A DNA stretch of 64,000 nucleotides from Hahella sp. HNIBRBA332 (GTDB lineage Bacteria; Pseudomonadota; Gammaproteobacteria; Pseudomonadales; Oleiphilaceae), in contig NZ_CP132203.1 of NCBI RefSeq assembly GCF_030719035.1, forward strand, positions 930,001 through 994,000, written 5' to 3'. Below the pieces are notes generated by a model. It did no database searches. It saw nothing but the letters and a program-made list of their open reading frames with translations, and was not told the origin of the DNA. The first letter of the stretch is position 1, and each line of letters begins with the position of its first letter. Made by a program: the position numbers and the translations under genes. Of this stretch, positions 35,207 through 44,144 are shown one piece after another.

Positions 35207-36846
35207 GCTACTGGCGGCCACAACAACGGGAAAAGCTCTGGGATATGCTGGAGTCCGGCAAGCATGTCTGGGACGTGGTGATTGTCGGCGGCGGCGTTAC
35301 CGGCGCCGGCGTATTGAGGGAGGCGGTAAGATACGGCCTGAAGGCGCTGCTGGTGGAAAAGCGCGACTTCGCCTGGGGCGCTTCCAGTAAGTCATCGAAA
35401 ATGGTGCATGGCGGATTGCGCTACCTCGCCTCGGGACAGCTTTCGCTGACCCGTCACTCTGTGCGAGAGCGTCAGCGTCTGTTGGAGGAAGCGCCGGGAC
35501 TGGTGGAGCCGCTGAATTTTTTAATGGGGCACTATCGCGGCGAATTTCCTCCGTGTTTTATTTTTCAGCGCGTGCTGGATGTATATGACCGCATGGCGGG
35601 CGCGAGGAATCATGAAGCCTATGGGCCGGAACAGACGGCCTATCTGGCGCCGGGTCTGAACGCGGAGGGGCTGCGTGGGCTCAGCCGCTTTGGCGACGCA
35701 GTGACTGACGACGCCCGCTTGGTGCTGAAAATTCTGCGTCAAGGCGTGGCGGAAGGCGGCGTGGCGATGAACTATTGCGGCGCTAGAGAAATTGTGCGCG
35801 TCAATGGACGTATGCATGGCGTGGTGCTGCATGACACCATCGCCGACCGCAATTGTGAAGTGCGGGCGCGGGTGGTGGTGAACGCCACCGGCGCCTGGTC
35901 TGATCAATTGCGCATGCAGGAAGGCGTCGATGCGCAAATTCGCCCTTTGCGCGGCAGTCATCTGGTCTTGCCTCACTGGCGGTTGCCGGTCGCCTATGCG
36001 GTGAGCGGATTTCACCCGGATGATAAGCGTCCCGTCTTCGCATTTCCCTGGGAAGGCGTCACCGTAGTGGGCACCACGGACCTCGATCATACACAGGACA
36101 TGGAGCAGGATGTCAGCATCAGCGCCGCCGAAATGACGTACTTGATGCGGGGCGTGAACCACATGTTTCCGTCCCTGCGGTTGCAGCCGGAGGAGGTCGT
36201 GTGTACTTACTCCGGCATTCGTCCCGTCGTATCCAGCGGCGCGGCGGACCCCTCCAAAGAAAAGCGCGAGCACTCGATCTGGAATGATAATGGACTGATT
36301 TCCGTCGCGGGGGGCAAACTGACCACATTCAGATTGATTGCGTTGGATGTGCTGCAGGAAGCCTCCCGTTATCTCGACGGCGTTGCGTTCAATGCTTCGG
36401 ACGCCCGGGTGTTCGCCAATGGCGCGCCGCCTTACAGTCCGGAATGCGGCGTCTCGCCGTCGATGTATCGGCGGTTATGCGGACGCTACGGCTCCGCCGG
36501 GGCATCTATGTTGGAGAAGGACAAAGAGCGCCTGCGGCCCATCACCGGAACCAATCTGCTCTGGGGAGAGATTGATCATGCGTTGCAAAACGAATCCGTG
36601 GTTCATCTGGATGACCTGATGTTGCGACGCACCCGTCTGGGCCTGTTGGCGCCGAACGGCGCAGAGGCCATGTTGGAGGAGGTCGGCCGGCGTTGTCAGC
36701 GTTATCTCGGATGGTCGGAGGCGGTTTGGCGTGACGAGGCGGATCGCTATCGAAATCTGTTTCAGCGCCACTTTGGCGTACCGGGGATGACAGCGATCAG
36801 CGATGCGACGCAGACGCAGCGCAAGACAGAGGAGAGCGGCGCATGA
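35194..36846 (+). CDS. FAD-dependent glycerol-3-phosphate dehydrogenase-like (GlpD/GlpA type)
   Basis: A 550-residue flavoprotein with an N-terminal FAD fold: VVIVGGGVTGAGVLREAVRY, then the DFAWGASSKSSKMVHGGLRY signature of the GlpD group. LPHWRLPVAYA and the FAFPWEGVTVVGTTD strand follow, as in GlpD. The C-terminal part (about 410-550) matches the DAO_C helical cap. It would oxidise glycerol-3-phosphate or a related 3-phosphate to the ketone and pass electrons to quinone. It is translationally coupled on both sides. Given the AGPS-like partner, the substrate may be an alkylated or other modified glycerol phosphate. Confidence 0.85.
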   Translation: MDNLSYWRPQQREKLWDMLESGKHVWDVVIVGGGVTGAGVLREAVRYGLKALLVEKRDFAWGASSKSSKMVHGGLRYLASGQLSLTRHSVRERQRLLEEAPGLVEPLNFLMGHYRGEFPPCFIFQRVLDVYDRMAGARNHEAYGPEQTAYLAPGLNAEGLRGLSRFGDAVTDDARLVLKILRQGVAEGGVAMNYCGAREIVRVNGRMHGVVLHDTIADRNCEVRARVVVNATGAWSDQLRMQEGVDAQIRPLRGSHLVLPHWRLPVAYAVSGFHPDDKRPVFAFPWEGVTVVGTTDLDHTQDMEQDVSISAAEMTYLMRGVNHMFPSLRLQPEEVVCTYSGIRPVVSSGAADPSKEKREHSIWNDNGLISVAGGKLTTFRLIALDVLQEASRYLDGVAFNASDARVFANGAPPYSPECGVSPSMYRRLCGRYGSAGASMLEKDKERLRPITGTNLLWGEIDHALQNESVVHLDDLMLRRTRLGLLAPNGAEAMLEEVGRRCQRYLGWSEAVWRDEADRYRNLFQRHFGVPGMTAISDATQTQRKTEESGA

Positions 36847-38414
36847 CCACGGTCGCATCCGCCCGCACCTACGTAATGGCTATCGATAACGGCACCCAAA
36901 GCGTGCGCGCCCTGTTAATCGACGACCTCGGCAATGTGGCCGCCAAAGGCAAGCAGCCTATCGAGCCCTATTTTTCAGAGCAGCCAGGCTGGGCGGAGCA
37001 GCATCCTGAGTATTATTGGGATGCGTTGGGAGAGGCTTGTCGTCTGATGTGGCGCAGCAGTCCGGTGGCGCCTGAACAGGTGGCGGCGGTCACGGTGACG
37101 ACGCAGCGCGGTACGGTCATCTGCGTTGATCGGGATGGTAATTCTTTACGTCCTGCCATCATCTGGCTGGATCAGCGCCACGCGCAGGCGCAGGATAAAT
37201 TGGGCGGCGTCTGGGATGTGTTGTTCAAAGTCGCCAGGGTGGAGGAGACCGTCAAGCGTTTTCGGGAAAAGACCCAAGCCAACTGGCTGGCTCAGCAGCA
37301 ACCGGAACTCTGGCGGCGCACGCACAAGCTCCTATTGTTATCGGGCTACCTGAATTTTCGTCTGACCGGAAATTATGTGGACTCCATCGGCAGTCAGGTC
37401 GGATACATTCCCTTTGATTACAAGAAGCTGTGTTGGGCTTCGGCGCGAGACTGGAAATGGCGCGCTATGCCGGTAAGCCGAGAGCAATTACCCGATTTGG
37501 TGGAGCCGGGTCAGCCGGTAGGGACGTTGACTGTTGACGCCTCAGTTTGGCTAGGTCTACCCGCTGGCCTGCCTGTTATCGCTGCGGCGTCTGACAAGGC
37601 CTGTGAGATTATCGGCTCGGGCGGCTCCGCCCCGCACATCGGCTGCGTGAGTTACGGCACCACCGCTACTATCAACGCCACTAACGCCAAGTACGTGGAA
37701 GCCATTCCTTATATGCCGCCGTATCCGTCCGCGATCCCTGGGCGCTACTGTACGGAAGTCATGATTTATCGTGGTTTCTGGATGGTAAGCTGGTTCAAGA
37801 GGGAGTTTGGTCTGCGCGAGGAAGGCGTGGCGAAGGAACGAGGCATTGAGCCGGAGCAATTGTTCGACGAACTAGTCGACGCCGTACCGCCAGGGTCTAT
37901 GGGGCTGACTTTACAGCCCTACTGGTCGCCCGGCGTGCGCAGCCCAGGGCCGGAGGCGAAAGGAGCGATTATCGGTTTTGGCGATGTGCACACCCGCGCT
38001 CATATGTATCGGGCGATTTTGGAAGGGCTGGCGTACGCCTTGAGGGAGGGGCGGGAAAAAATCGAGAAGAAGTCTGGCGTCAAAATGCGCGTATTGCGCG
38101 TATCCGGCGGCGGTTCGCAGAGCGACGCCGCTCTGCAACTGACGGCGGATATTTTCAATCTCCCGGTGGAGCGCCCTCATACTTATGAAACATCCGCGCT
38201 GGGCGCCGCCATTGACGCGATGGTTGGACTGGGCGTGCACAGGGATTTTGACGCCGCCATCGCCGCCATGACCCGTGTAGGGAAAACCTTTCAGCCGCGA
38301 CCGGAGGTGGTGAGAGTCTATGAGCGTCTATATTCGGAGGTCTATCTGAAGATGTATCGGCAGCTGCAGCCACTCTATCAATCGATCAGGGAGATAACGG
38401 GATATCCCGGATAG
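36843..38414 (+). CDS. FGGY-family carbohydrate/glycerol-type kinase
   Basis: A 523-residue kinase. The ATP phosphate-1 loop MAIDNGTQSVRALLID is at the N-terminus. The W-DQRH segment with catalytic-region aspartate lies near residue 105, and IAAASDKACEIIGSG with SYGTTATIN in the second half. RVSGGGSQSDAALQLTADI is the adenosine-site motif. The protein belongs to the FGGY family but is more like xylulose/ribulose-type kinases than GlpK, so the substrate is uncertain. It overlaps the dehydrogenase by ATGA and completes the three-gene operon. Confidence 0.87.
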   Translation: MTTVASARTYVMAIDNGTQSVRALLIDDLGNVAAKGKQPIEPYFSEQPGWAEQHPEYYWDALGEACRLMWRSSPVAPEQVAAVTVTTQRGTVICVDRDGNSLRPAIIWLDQRHAQAQDKLGGVWDVLFKVARVEETVKRFREKTQANWLAQQQPELWRRTHKLLLLSGYLNFRLTGNYVDSIGSQVGYIPFDYKKLCWASARDWKWRAMPVSREQLPDLVEPGQPVGTLTVDASVWLGLPAGLPVIAAASDKACEIIGSGGSAPHIGCVSYGTTATINATNAKYVEAIPYMPPYPSAIPGRYCTEVMIYRGFWMVSWFKREFGLREEGVAKERGIEPEQLFDELVDAVPPGSMGLTLQPYWSPGVRSPGPEAKGAIIGFGDVHTRAHMYRAILEGLAYALREGREKIEKKSGVKMRVLRVSGGGSQSDAALQLTADIFNLPVERPHTYETSALGAAIDAMVGLGVHRDFDAAIAAMTRVGKTFQPRPEVVRVYERLYSEVYLKMYRQLQPLYQSIREITGYPG

Positions 38415-38507
38415 AGTGTGACGAGACTAAGTTGGACATCAGCGGGGGATATAAACAAAAAGGGGCGACAAACTGCGTCACCCCAAAGAAACCTGCTAAG
38501 GATAAAA

Positions 38508-38693
38508 ATGAAACAAAAAGGCAAGGAAACCTGGAGATTTGAAGCCCAAAAGAAGCAGGGGGTACAACTTAACCCCCCTGCTCTAAGTGGGGGATACTAC
38601 TCAAATCCACGATTAAATCTTAGTGTCTGCCGGCTCGATTCTCAGTTGTGTTTGAGTAATGGGTTGTTTTGCTTTTGTAACAAAAGGATATAA
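38508..38693 (+). CDS. possible small protein (61 residues), low confidence
   Basis: The stretch 38415-38932 has no clear gene. This frame begins with ATG at 38508 after AAGGAT, five bases away, and is basic at the start and Cys/Leu-rich at the end (CLSNGLFCFCNKRI). No family was recognised. A strong hairpin (9-bp stem, 38554-38562 with 38574-38582) lies within it, and a weaker one at 38462-38483 just upstream. The region may therefore be an RNA element or terminator area for the kinase operon and not a coding one. Confidence 0.2.
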   Translation: MKQKGKETWRFEAQKKQGVQLNPPALSGGYYSNPRLNLSVCRLDSQLCLSNGLFCFCNKRI

Positions 38694-38849
38694 CGGAGCG
38701 GCTGCTGAAACATTTCTGTTATTGACGTAAGTATTTGTTATTCCAGGCCAGAAAGGGCTTTAAGTTTATAGCCCGATTGGAATAAGGGGGTTACGTAAAG
38801 AGTGTTTTTCTGGCAGTTTCGTCGCATCTGGATGGAGATTGTCGAGCAG

Positions 38850-38885
38850 ACATAAAAAAGCCGGGGCGTCCCGGTTTTTTTATGT
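38850..38885. terminator. bidirectional terminator
   Basis: Inverted repeat with CCGGG/CCCGG core, a GCGT loop and matching A-rich left and T-rich right arms. It can end transcription from both sides between the kinase operon and the response regulator. Confidence 0.85.
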
Positions 38886-38932
38886 CTGATGGGCCGCCAG
38901 ATGAGAGGCGGCGGCCGTCTGATTAATCTACA

Positions 38933-39919
38933 TTATTCCGCGTCTTTGACTTCGTCGCTGACCTCCGGCCACAGGGCCAGGGCGATAGTGGCGGTTTCGT
39001 AGGCGTATTGCAGGCGGCGCAAGGCGACTTTTTCCACTTGCTGAGCCTTTGGCGTCGTGGTGCTGCCGTCGATGGCGCACACGCTGGTGCCCGCCTGAAC
39101 GGAAACGAAGCCCGCGGTGGTTTTGAACGCCTTCAGGTTGATGCCGTCGTGAATGCGGCGATAGCAGCTAGTTGTGCACTGCTCCAGACTGGAAAACTGG
39201 CCAATGACCGCGAACTGATTCTCGGAGATGCGACAGACTGTATCCAGAGGCCGGGTCAGATGGCGCAGGCGGCGAGACACGCCGTTGGCGATTTCTTCAA
39301 GTATTGCTGGGTTGAAGTGCTTCTTGATGGTCTGCCAGTTCTTGATGCCCAGCAGCAGGTAGCTTGCAGCGCCGCCGCGGGACTCCATTTGACGCAGCGT
39401 ATCAGTGAGACGCTCGCGAGCCAGCACCTGATTGCCCAGGCCGGTCGCCAGATCCAGCACATTGCGTTCCTGCAGTTCCTTGATGTTATCCATCAACAGT
39501 TGATTGGCCACCAGCAGAGTGTTTTGCATATCGGAAATCCGGTCTGCGGCGAACACGCGGGGCAGCAACTGTTTGTTCATCTCTGATTTATAAACGAAGT
39601 CGTCGACGCCGCGATCGAAGGCTTCAGCCAGTGCTTCCACGCCTTCTTTGGCAGTCAGCAGAATGATGTAGGTAAAGTGATTGCTTGCTTCGTCAAGTTG
39701 CCGAACCTTGGCCGTCAGTTCCAACCCATCCATTTCGGGCATCAGCCAGTCGGCGATCAATACGCTGACAGGGCGTTCTTCAAGCATTTGCAGGGCGGAG
39801 GGAGCATTGTGGGCGATACGCACATCGTGATAACCGGAGTTTCTCAATGTCTTGGCGATCATGGCGCTGCTGAATTTGGCGTCGTCGACCACAAGGATGG
39901 ATAAATCTAGATTCGGCAT
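38933..39919 (-). CDS. response regulator with degenerate GGDEF-like output domain
   Basis: A 328-residue protein. A REC domain (about 5-125) has ILVVDDAK, the phosphoacceptor Asp57 in LIADWLMPEMDG and LLTAKEG. A helical linker follows (about 130-155), then a domain folding like GGDEF (about 155-320). The active-site loop there reads RISENQF in place of GGDEF, so no diguanylate cyclase activity is expected. The output may instead be protein or nucleotide binding. I chose the ATG at 39919; a TTG at 39937 would add six residues. No histidine kinase is adjacent. Confidence 0.82.
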   Translation of the reverse strand: MPNLDLSILVVDDAKFSSAMIAKTLRNSGYHDVRIAHNAPSALQMLEERPVSVLIADWLMPEMDGLELTAKVRQLDEASNHFTYIILLTAKEGVEALAEAFDRGVDDFVYKSEMNKQLLPRVFAADRISDMQNTLLVANQLLMDNIKELQERNVLDLATGLGNQVLARERLTDTLRQMESRGGAASYLLLGIKNWQTIKKHFNPAILEEIANGVSRRLRHLTRPLDTVCRISENQFAVIGQFSSLEQCTTSCYRRIHDGINLKAFKTTAGFVSVQAGTSVCAIDGSTTTPKAQQVEKVALRRLQYAYETATIALALWPEVSDEVKDAE

Positions 39920-40439
39920 GGAATAAGTCCAGTTCAACCTTATTGGTTATACATTTAAAAATTCTCGATAGTTCAATAAACGCTCCGACGGATGGGGTCG
40001 CCGGGATGGGTTGTATGAAGTGAGAACTTTCGTAACCGGCCGCGATAATCGGCCCGGGCTTGCCCGCCGTCAGGCCTGGGCGGTTGGTCCGGACGTGCGT
40101 TCTTGCAAGACTTTATTTGAAATAACTTAGTTGTCAGAAGTATAGCTGCATTTTTCGTGCGAGTTATAATAAACGGCTTGTAGTTTATTGCTATCGGACA
40201 CATGGCGGATCTTGGCGACATGGCCAGGTGTAACGTTGTGTTTACAGTTTTGCATGCAGCCGCGTCAGGATTGCGTTGGTGGAGTGTGCCGAGAAAGTTA
40301 TTTGTTAGTGTGTCGGCCAGGAATGCTGATGAGAGTCCGTATTCGTCGCGGAGCCGACGAAAGACCCTCGCCAGGCGCGACCTTTACGGCGCGGGCGGGT
40401 ATGATGGGCGCAAACGTTAATGACTATTTGGAGAATTGA
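39920..40439. other. 520-base intergenic region, no gene found
   Basis: Lies between divergent genes. It holds GC-rich imperfect dyads (for example around 40030-40100) and an AT-rich area (about 40130-40180) that probably carries the promoters of the response regulator and yajQ. No coding frame on either strand has both a ribosome site and good codon use. Confidence 0.4.
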
Positions 40440-40925
40440 ATGCCTTCGTTTGATATTGTTTCAGAAATAGACCGTCACGAACTCACCAACGCGGTGGACC
40501 AGGCCAATCGGGAACTGGAAATGCGGTATGACTTCCGGGGCGTCGAGGCTTCATTCACCCTGTCTGAAAAGTCGGTGGAAATGGCGGCGGAGCAGGAGTT
40601 TCAGCTGGAGCAGATGCTGCTGATCCTCAACACTACGTTGTCCAAGCGCAAAGTCGACCTGCGCGTACTGGGCGACTCAACAGATCAAAAATCCGGCAAG
40701 CAAGTGAAGCGCTCCTATGCCTTGAAAGAAGGGTTGGAGCAGAAAGTGGCCAAAGACATCGTCAAGAAGATTAAAGAAAGCAAAATGAAAGTGCAGGCCT
40801 CTATCCAGGGCGACCAAGTGCGCATCACTGGTAAGAAAAGAGATGATCTGCAAGAAGCTATCCAGTTGTTGCGCGGCGACGAATCCCTGGACGTTCCGCT
40901 GCAATTCAACAATTTCCGCGATTGA
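40440..40925 (+). CDS. yajQ: YajQ-family nucleotide-binding protein
   Basis: A 161-residue protein of the YajQ family: PSFDIVSEIDRHELTNAVDQ at the start, then ELEMRYDFRGVEASF. KVDLRVLGDSTDQKSGKQVKR follows, and the closing LDVPLQFNNFRD. The two-ferredoxin-fold protein binds c-di-GMP in Xanthomonas and Pseudomonas relatives and acts with transcription factors. A GGAGAA box precedes the ATG. It fits a genome that encodes several c-di-GMP enzymes. A terminator follows. Confidence 0.93.
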   Translation: MPSFDIVSEIDRHELTNAVDQANRELEMRYDFRGVEASFTLSEKSVEMAAEQEFQLEQMLLILNTTLSKRKVDLRVLGDSTDQKSGKQVKRSYALKEGLEQKVAKDIVKKIKESKMKVQASIQGDQVRITGKKRDDLQEAIQLLRGDESLDVPLQFNNFRD

Positions 40926-40933
40926 TTCTTTCG

Positions 40934-40955
40934 GGCCGGTCCCTGGCCGGCCTTT
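40934..40955 (+). terminator. terminator after yajQ
   Basis: GGCCGG/CCGGCC stem with a seven-base loop followed by TTT, nine bases past the stop. Confidence 0.7.
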
Positions 40956-41050
40956 CCTTACCGCATATTAAGCTCCTGGGTGCTGGAGCTTTGTCTCACC
41001 TGACTATATCCTGAGCCAGAATTTCTTCCCTAAACAAAAGGTTGTGAAAC

Positions 41051-42631
41051 TTGGAAACGCCGACCTCCTGGCGCGACGGGGTGCGCTATTACCTCGATAA
41101 ACGCCTGTTGACCATTTTTGTATTTGGCATCTCCAGCGGCTTTCCCGCTGTCATGATCGGCTCGGCGGTCACAGCCTGGTTGAAGGACGTGGGCTATTCG
41201 CGCACGGACATCGGTTTTTTTGGTCTGGTGTTCCTGGCTTATTCGACCAACTTTTTGTGGTCGCCAGTGGCGGACCGAGTGCGTCTACCCTGGTTGACTC
41301 GCGTTCTGGGACAGCGCCGCAGCTGGGTGCTGATGATGCAGGCTCTGGTGGCGATGTGTTGCTGGGCGATGTCAGGAGTGGATCTGGCGGACGACTTGCT
41401 GCTCGCCAAGTCCATTGCCCTGGCGCTGGCGTTTTTCGCGGCGACGCAGGATATCGCCATTGACGCCTATCGTATTGACGTTGTTCCGGAAGGGGATGGC
41501 AAGATGATGTCGGCGGCGTCCGCCATGGCCACCGCCGGTTGGTGGACTGGCTACGCGGGCCTGGGCGCTGCGCCGTTTATTCTGGTCGGGCGCTGGGAAT
41601 GGGGGTGGGCGGACATGTATGTGCTGATGGCCGCCGTCGTGGTGGTATTGATGGCGTTCACCTGGTGGGTGGCGAGCGAGCCGGACAATAACCGTGAGAA
41701 TGGACAGCAGGCGGCTGAATCCCGTTATGCGCGGGTGCTGGGATCAAAAGGCGAGGCGAAGCCGCTCGCCATGTTTGTCGCCCTGATGGCGATGATCGCC
41801 CTGGCGGTGTGGTCCATTATCGGCAAGCCAGGGCTGGCGGAAGAGTGGCGCGCCTCCACACCGTTGACCTTATTCATTGCAATGGCGGACTTGGCGGCGT
41901 TAGCCTGGATGATCCGCACCTTATGGCGCTGGGAGTCGCAGGCGGTGGAGGGTGAGCCTGACAGTTCCGCAAATCGCTGGGATCAGCGCGCGCTTATCTG
42001 GCTGCTTACTACGTTCATCGAACCGCTGGCGGAGTTCTTCCGGCGCAATGGCGTGCAATTGGCGGCGTCGATCCTGTTGTTTATCTTCCTGTTCAAAATC
42101 GGCGAGGCCTTTCTCGGCAAGATGTCGGTGGTCTTTTATAAAGAAGTTGGCTTCACAGACGAAGAAATAGGCATCTATTCCAAGGCCGTTACCTGGTGGG
42201 TGACGATTGTCTTCTCGATCTTGGGCAGCTTGGTCAATATTCGCTATGGGCTGTATCGCGGGCTAATGATCGGCGGCATCGCCATGGCCGCCTCCAATCT
42301 GATGTTCGCCGCGTTGGCGATGGTAGGGCCGAGCGTGCCCATGCTGGTGTCGGCGGTGGTGGTCGATGGGTTTACTTCTGCATGGTCCACGGTTGCGTTT
42401 GTCGCGTTTTTATCCGTGATGTGCAACCGCGCCTTCACTGCGGCGCAGTATGCGCTGATGGCGTCTCTCGGAACCTTGGGGCGGACCTTGCTGGCCTCAT
42501 ACAGCGGCGTATTGGTGGATAGTCTTGATGGCGACTGGGTGATGTTTTTTATCATCACCACGCTGATGATTACACCCAGCCTGATCTTTTTGACCTTCTT
42601 GAGGGTGCGTCTGGAAGCAGTTTTGAAGTAA
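41051..42631 (+). CDS. ampG: AmpG-type muropeptide permease (MFS)
   Basis: A 526-residue inner-membrane protein of the AmpG family, which imports GlcNAc-anhydroMurNAc muropeptides for cell-wall recycling. Seen: the FGISSGFPAVMIGSAVTAWLK start, a YSTNFLWSPVADRVRLPWL loop and the FFAATQDIAIDAYRIDVV helix, all typical of AmpG. There is an extra pair of helices in the central region (about 235-300), which explains the length. The start must be the TTG at 41051: AAAAGG lies nine bases upstream and an in-frame stop at 41045-41047 excludes earlier starts. Confidence 0.9.
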   Translation: METPTSWRDGVRYYLDKRLLTIFVFGISSGFPAVMIGSAVTAWLKDVGYSRTDIGFFGLVFLAYSTNFLWSPVADRVRLPWLTRVLGQRRSWVLMMQALVAMCCWAMSGVDLADDLLLAKSIALALAFFAATQDIAIDAYRIDVVPEGDGKMMSAASAMATAGWWTGYAGLGAAPFILVGRWEWGWADMYVLMAAVVVVLMAFTWWVASEPDNNRENGQQAAESRYARVLGSKGEAKPLAMFVALMAMIALAVWSIIGKPGLAEEWRASTPLTLFIAMADLAALAWMIRTLWRWESQAVEGEPDSSANRWDQRALIWLLTTFIEPLAEFFRRNGVQLAASILLFIFLFKIGEAFLGKMSVVFYKEVGFTDEEIGIYSKAVTWWVTIVFSILGSLVNIRYGLYRGLMIGGIAMAASNLMFAALAMVGPSVPMLVSAVVVDGFTSAWSTVAFVAFLSVMCNRAFTAAQYALMASLGTLGRTLLASYSGVLVDSLDGDWVMFFIITTLMITPSLIFLTFLRVRLEAVLK

Positions 42632-42649
42632 AGATGAAGGTGGCTTTGG

Positions 42650-42970
42650 TCAGGGCGCCCATTGAAAGCGTTTCAGAGGGATGCGTCCGTTGTGAACCTC
42701 GACGCCCTCATGGGTCAATGCGCTTTGCTGACGAAAAAAAGCCTTCGACTTCGGTGGAAAAGAGATTTTCCCCTGGCTGTTGATGACCCTGTACCAGGGG
42801 ATGCTGGAGCCGTCTGGAAGTTGTTTCATGGCGTATCCCACATATCGAGACAACCCGGGCAGTCCCGCCAGGCTGGCGACTTGGCCATAGGTCGCTACTT
42901 TTCCGGGAGGAATCTGGCTGACAACGAACCAGATAGCTTGCAGTTTTTCCTGTTGGCTGAGTTCAGACAT
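42650..42970 (-). CDS. alkyltransferase-like protein (Atl)
   Basis: A 106-residue protein resembling the DNA-binding half of O6-alkylguanine transferases. In the motif PCHRV the acceptor cysteine is replaced by tryptophan (IPWYRV, Trp59). Such ATL proteins bind O6-alkylguanine without repairing it and pass the lesion to nucleotide excision repair. The helix with QVASLAGLPGLSRYVGYAM retains the DNA-binding residues. It is convergent with ampG. With Ogt and the Ada-AlkA fusion elsewhere, the strain has several answers to alkylation damage. Confidence 0.9.
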   Translation of the reverse strand: MSELSQQEKLQAIWFVVSQIPPGKVATYGQVASLAGLPGLSRYVGYAMKQLPDGSSIPWYRVINSQGKISFPPKSKAFFRQQSALTHEGVEVHNGRIPLKRFQWAP

Positions 42971-43067
42971 GAAGGCGGTGCAGATCGGTCAGTGAATCTA
43001 TTAGCGAAAGGAAACGGAGTCTCGCTTCACGGTGAAGTAAAAAGCAAGGGGCCGAAGCCCCTTATGG

Positions 43068-43829
43068 CTAGATACGCAGGGCGCCGTCCACTTCGATGAC
43101 GCGGCCGGAAAGGTAGTCATTTTCCAGAATGAAGCATACTGTTTGCGCAATTTCATTCGGCTGCCCCATGCGACGCAAAGGAATCTGCTTGGTCATCATC
43201 TCCAGCGCTTCGGGTTTCATCGAGCCGGTCATTTCAGTTTCGATAAAGCCGGGAGCAATCGCCATACAACGAATACCGAAGCGCGCCAATTCCTTCGCCC
43301 AACTCACGCTCATGCCCACGACGCCGGCTTTGGCGGCGGAGTAGTTGGTCTGGCCGATGTTGCCGGCGCGGGAAATACTGGAAATGTTGATGATGCAGCC
43401 CTTGCGGCCGCTTTCCAGCATCTTGGCGGCGGCTTCGCGTCCGCACAGAAAGACGCCAGTCAGGTTGACGTCGATGACGGACTGCCATTGCTCCAGACTC
43501 ATACGGTGAGTGACCTGGCCATCTTTATATTTGATCAGCATGCCATCCCGCAGGATCCCCGCATTGTTGACCAGCGCGTCGACGCCGCCGAAATCTTCGG
43601 CAATTTGGGCGAACACGCTTTCAACGTCGGCTTCCTTGGCGACATTGCACAGGTAGTACTTGGCTTCAGCGCCCAGCTCCTCGCATTTGGCGACGCTTTC
43701 CTGCAGTTTCTCTTCAGACAGGTCGATCAACGCCAGGCGGGCGCCTTTTTCGGCGAGATAAAGCGCCATCGCGCGGCCCAGGCCCTGGCCGCCACCGGTA
43801 ATCACAACCATAGAATCTTTCAATTGCAT
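43068..43829 (-). CDS. short-chain dehydrogenase/reductase, FabG-like
   Basis: A 253-residue SDR enzyme. The cofactor motif TGGGQGLGRAMA (11-22) is followed by NNAGILRDG and the catalytic Ser-Tyr-Lys set (ISSISRAGNIGQTNYSAAKAG). These are typical of 3-oxoacyl-ACP or acetoacetyl-CoA reductases. I chose the ATG at 43829 with GGGA upstream; a longer frame from 43979 has no support. It would reduce a 3-keto group with NAD(P)H. It stands alone, so its pathway (fatty acid or PHA metabolism) is not fixed. Confidence 0.85.
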   Translation of the reverse strand: MQLKDSMVVITGGGQGLGRAMALYLAEKGARLALIDLSEEKLQESVAKCEELGAEAKYYLCNVAKEADVESVFAQIAEDFGGVDALVNNAGILRDGMLIKYKDGQVTHRMSLEQWQSVIDVNLTGVFLCGREAAAKMLESGRKGCIINISSISRAGNIGQTNYSAAKAGVVGMSVSWAKELARFGIRCMAIAPGFIETEMTGSMKPEALEMMTKQIPLRRMGQPNEIAQTVCFILENDYLSGRVIEVDGALRI

Positions 43830-44144
43830 AACTTGTCCCACTCTCTCGATAGTGAAAAAACAATAATCTTTGTCCGTCGCGTTGAAATAGAAATAAACAA
43901 CTCCATCTATAGTAACGACAGGTGAAGATACATACGCTTCATAGAGGGGAGCGGACCGCCAGGGGCGGGACTCCTCCACGCTGAATTACCGCTTACTATA
44001 TTGAATTATATGGTGTTCTAGGGTTTGCGGCTGCGCCCGGAGGCGCTCGTAAAGCCAGTATTATGGCAGTAATTTCGCCGACCACCAAACGGTCCAGGAA
44101 CCGATTTCCACCTGCATAACACTGGCTGATGTAACGACGGAATC
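43830..44144. other. 315-base divergent intergenic region
   Basis: Separates the SDR gene from fxsA. AT-rich around 43985-44020, where promoters are likely. No gene or strong hairpin seen. Confidence 0.4.
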
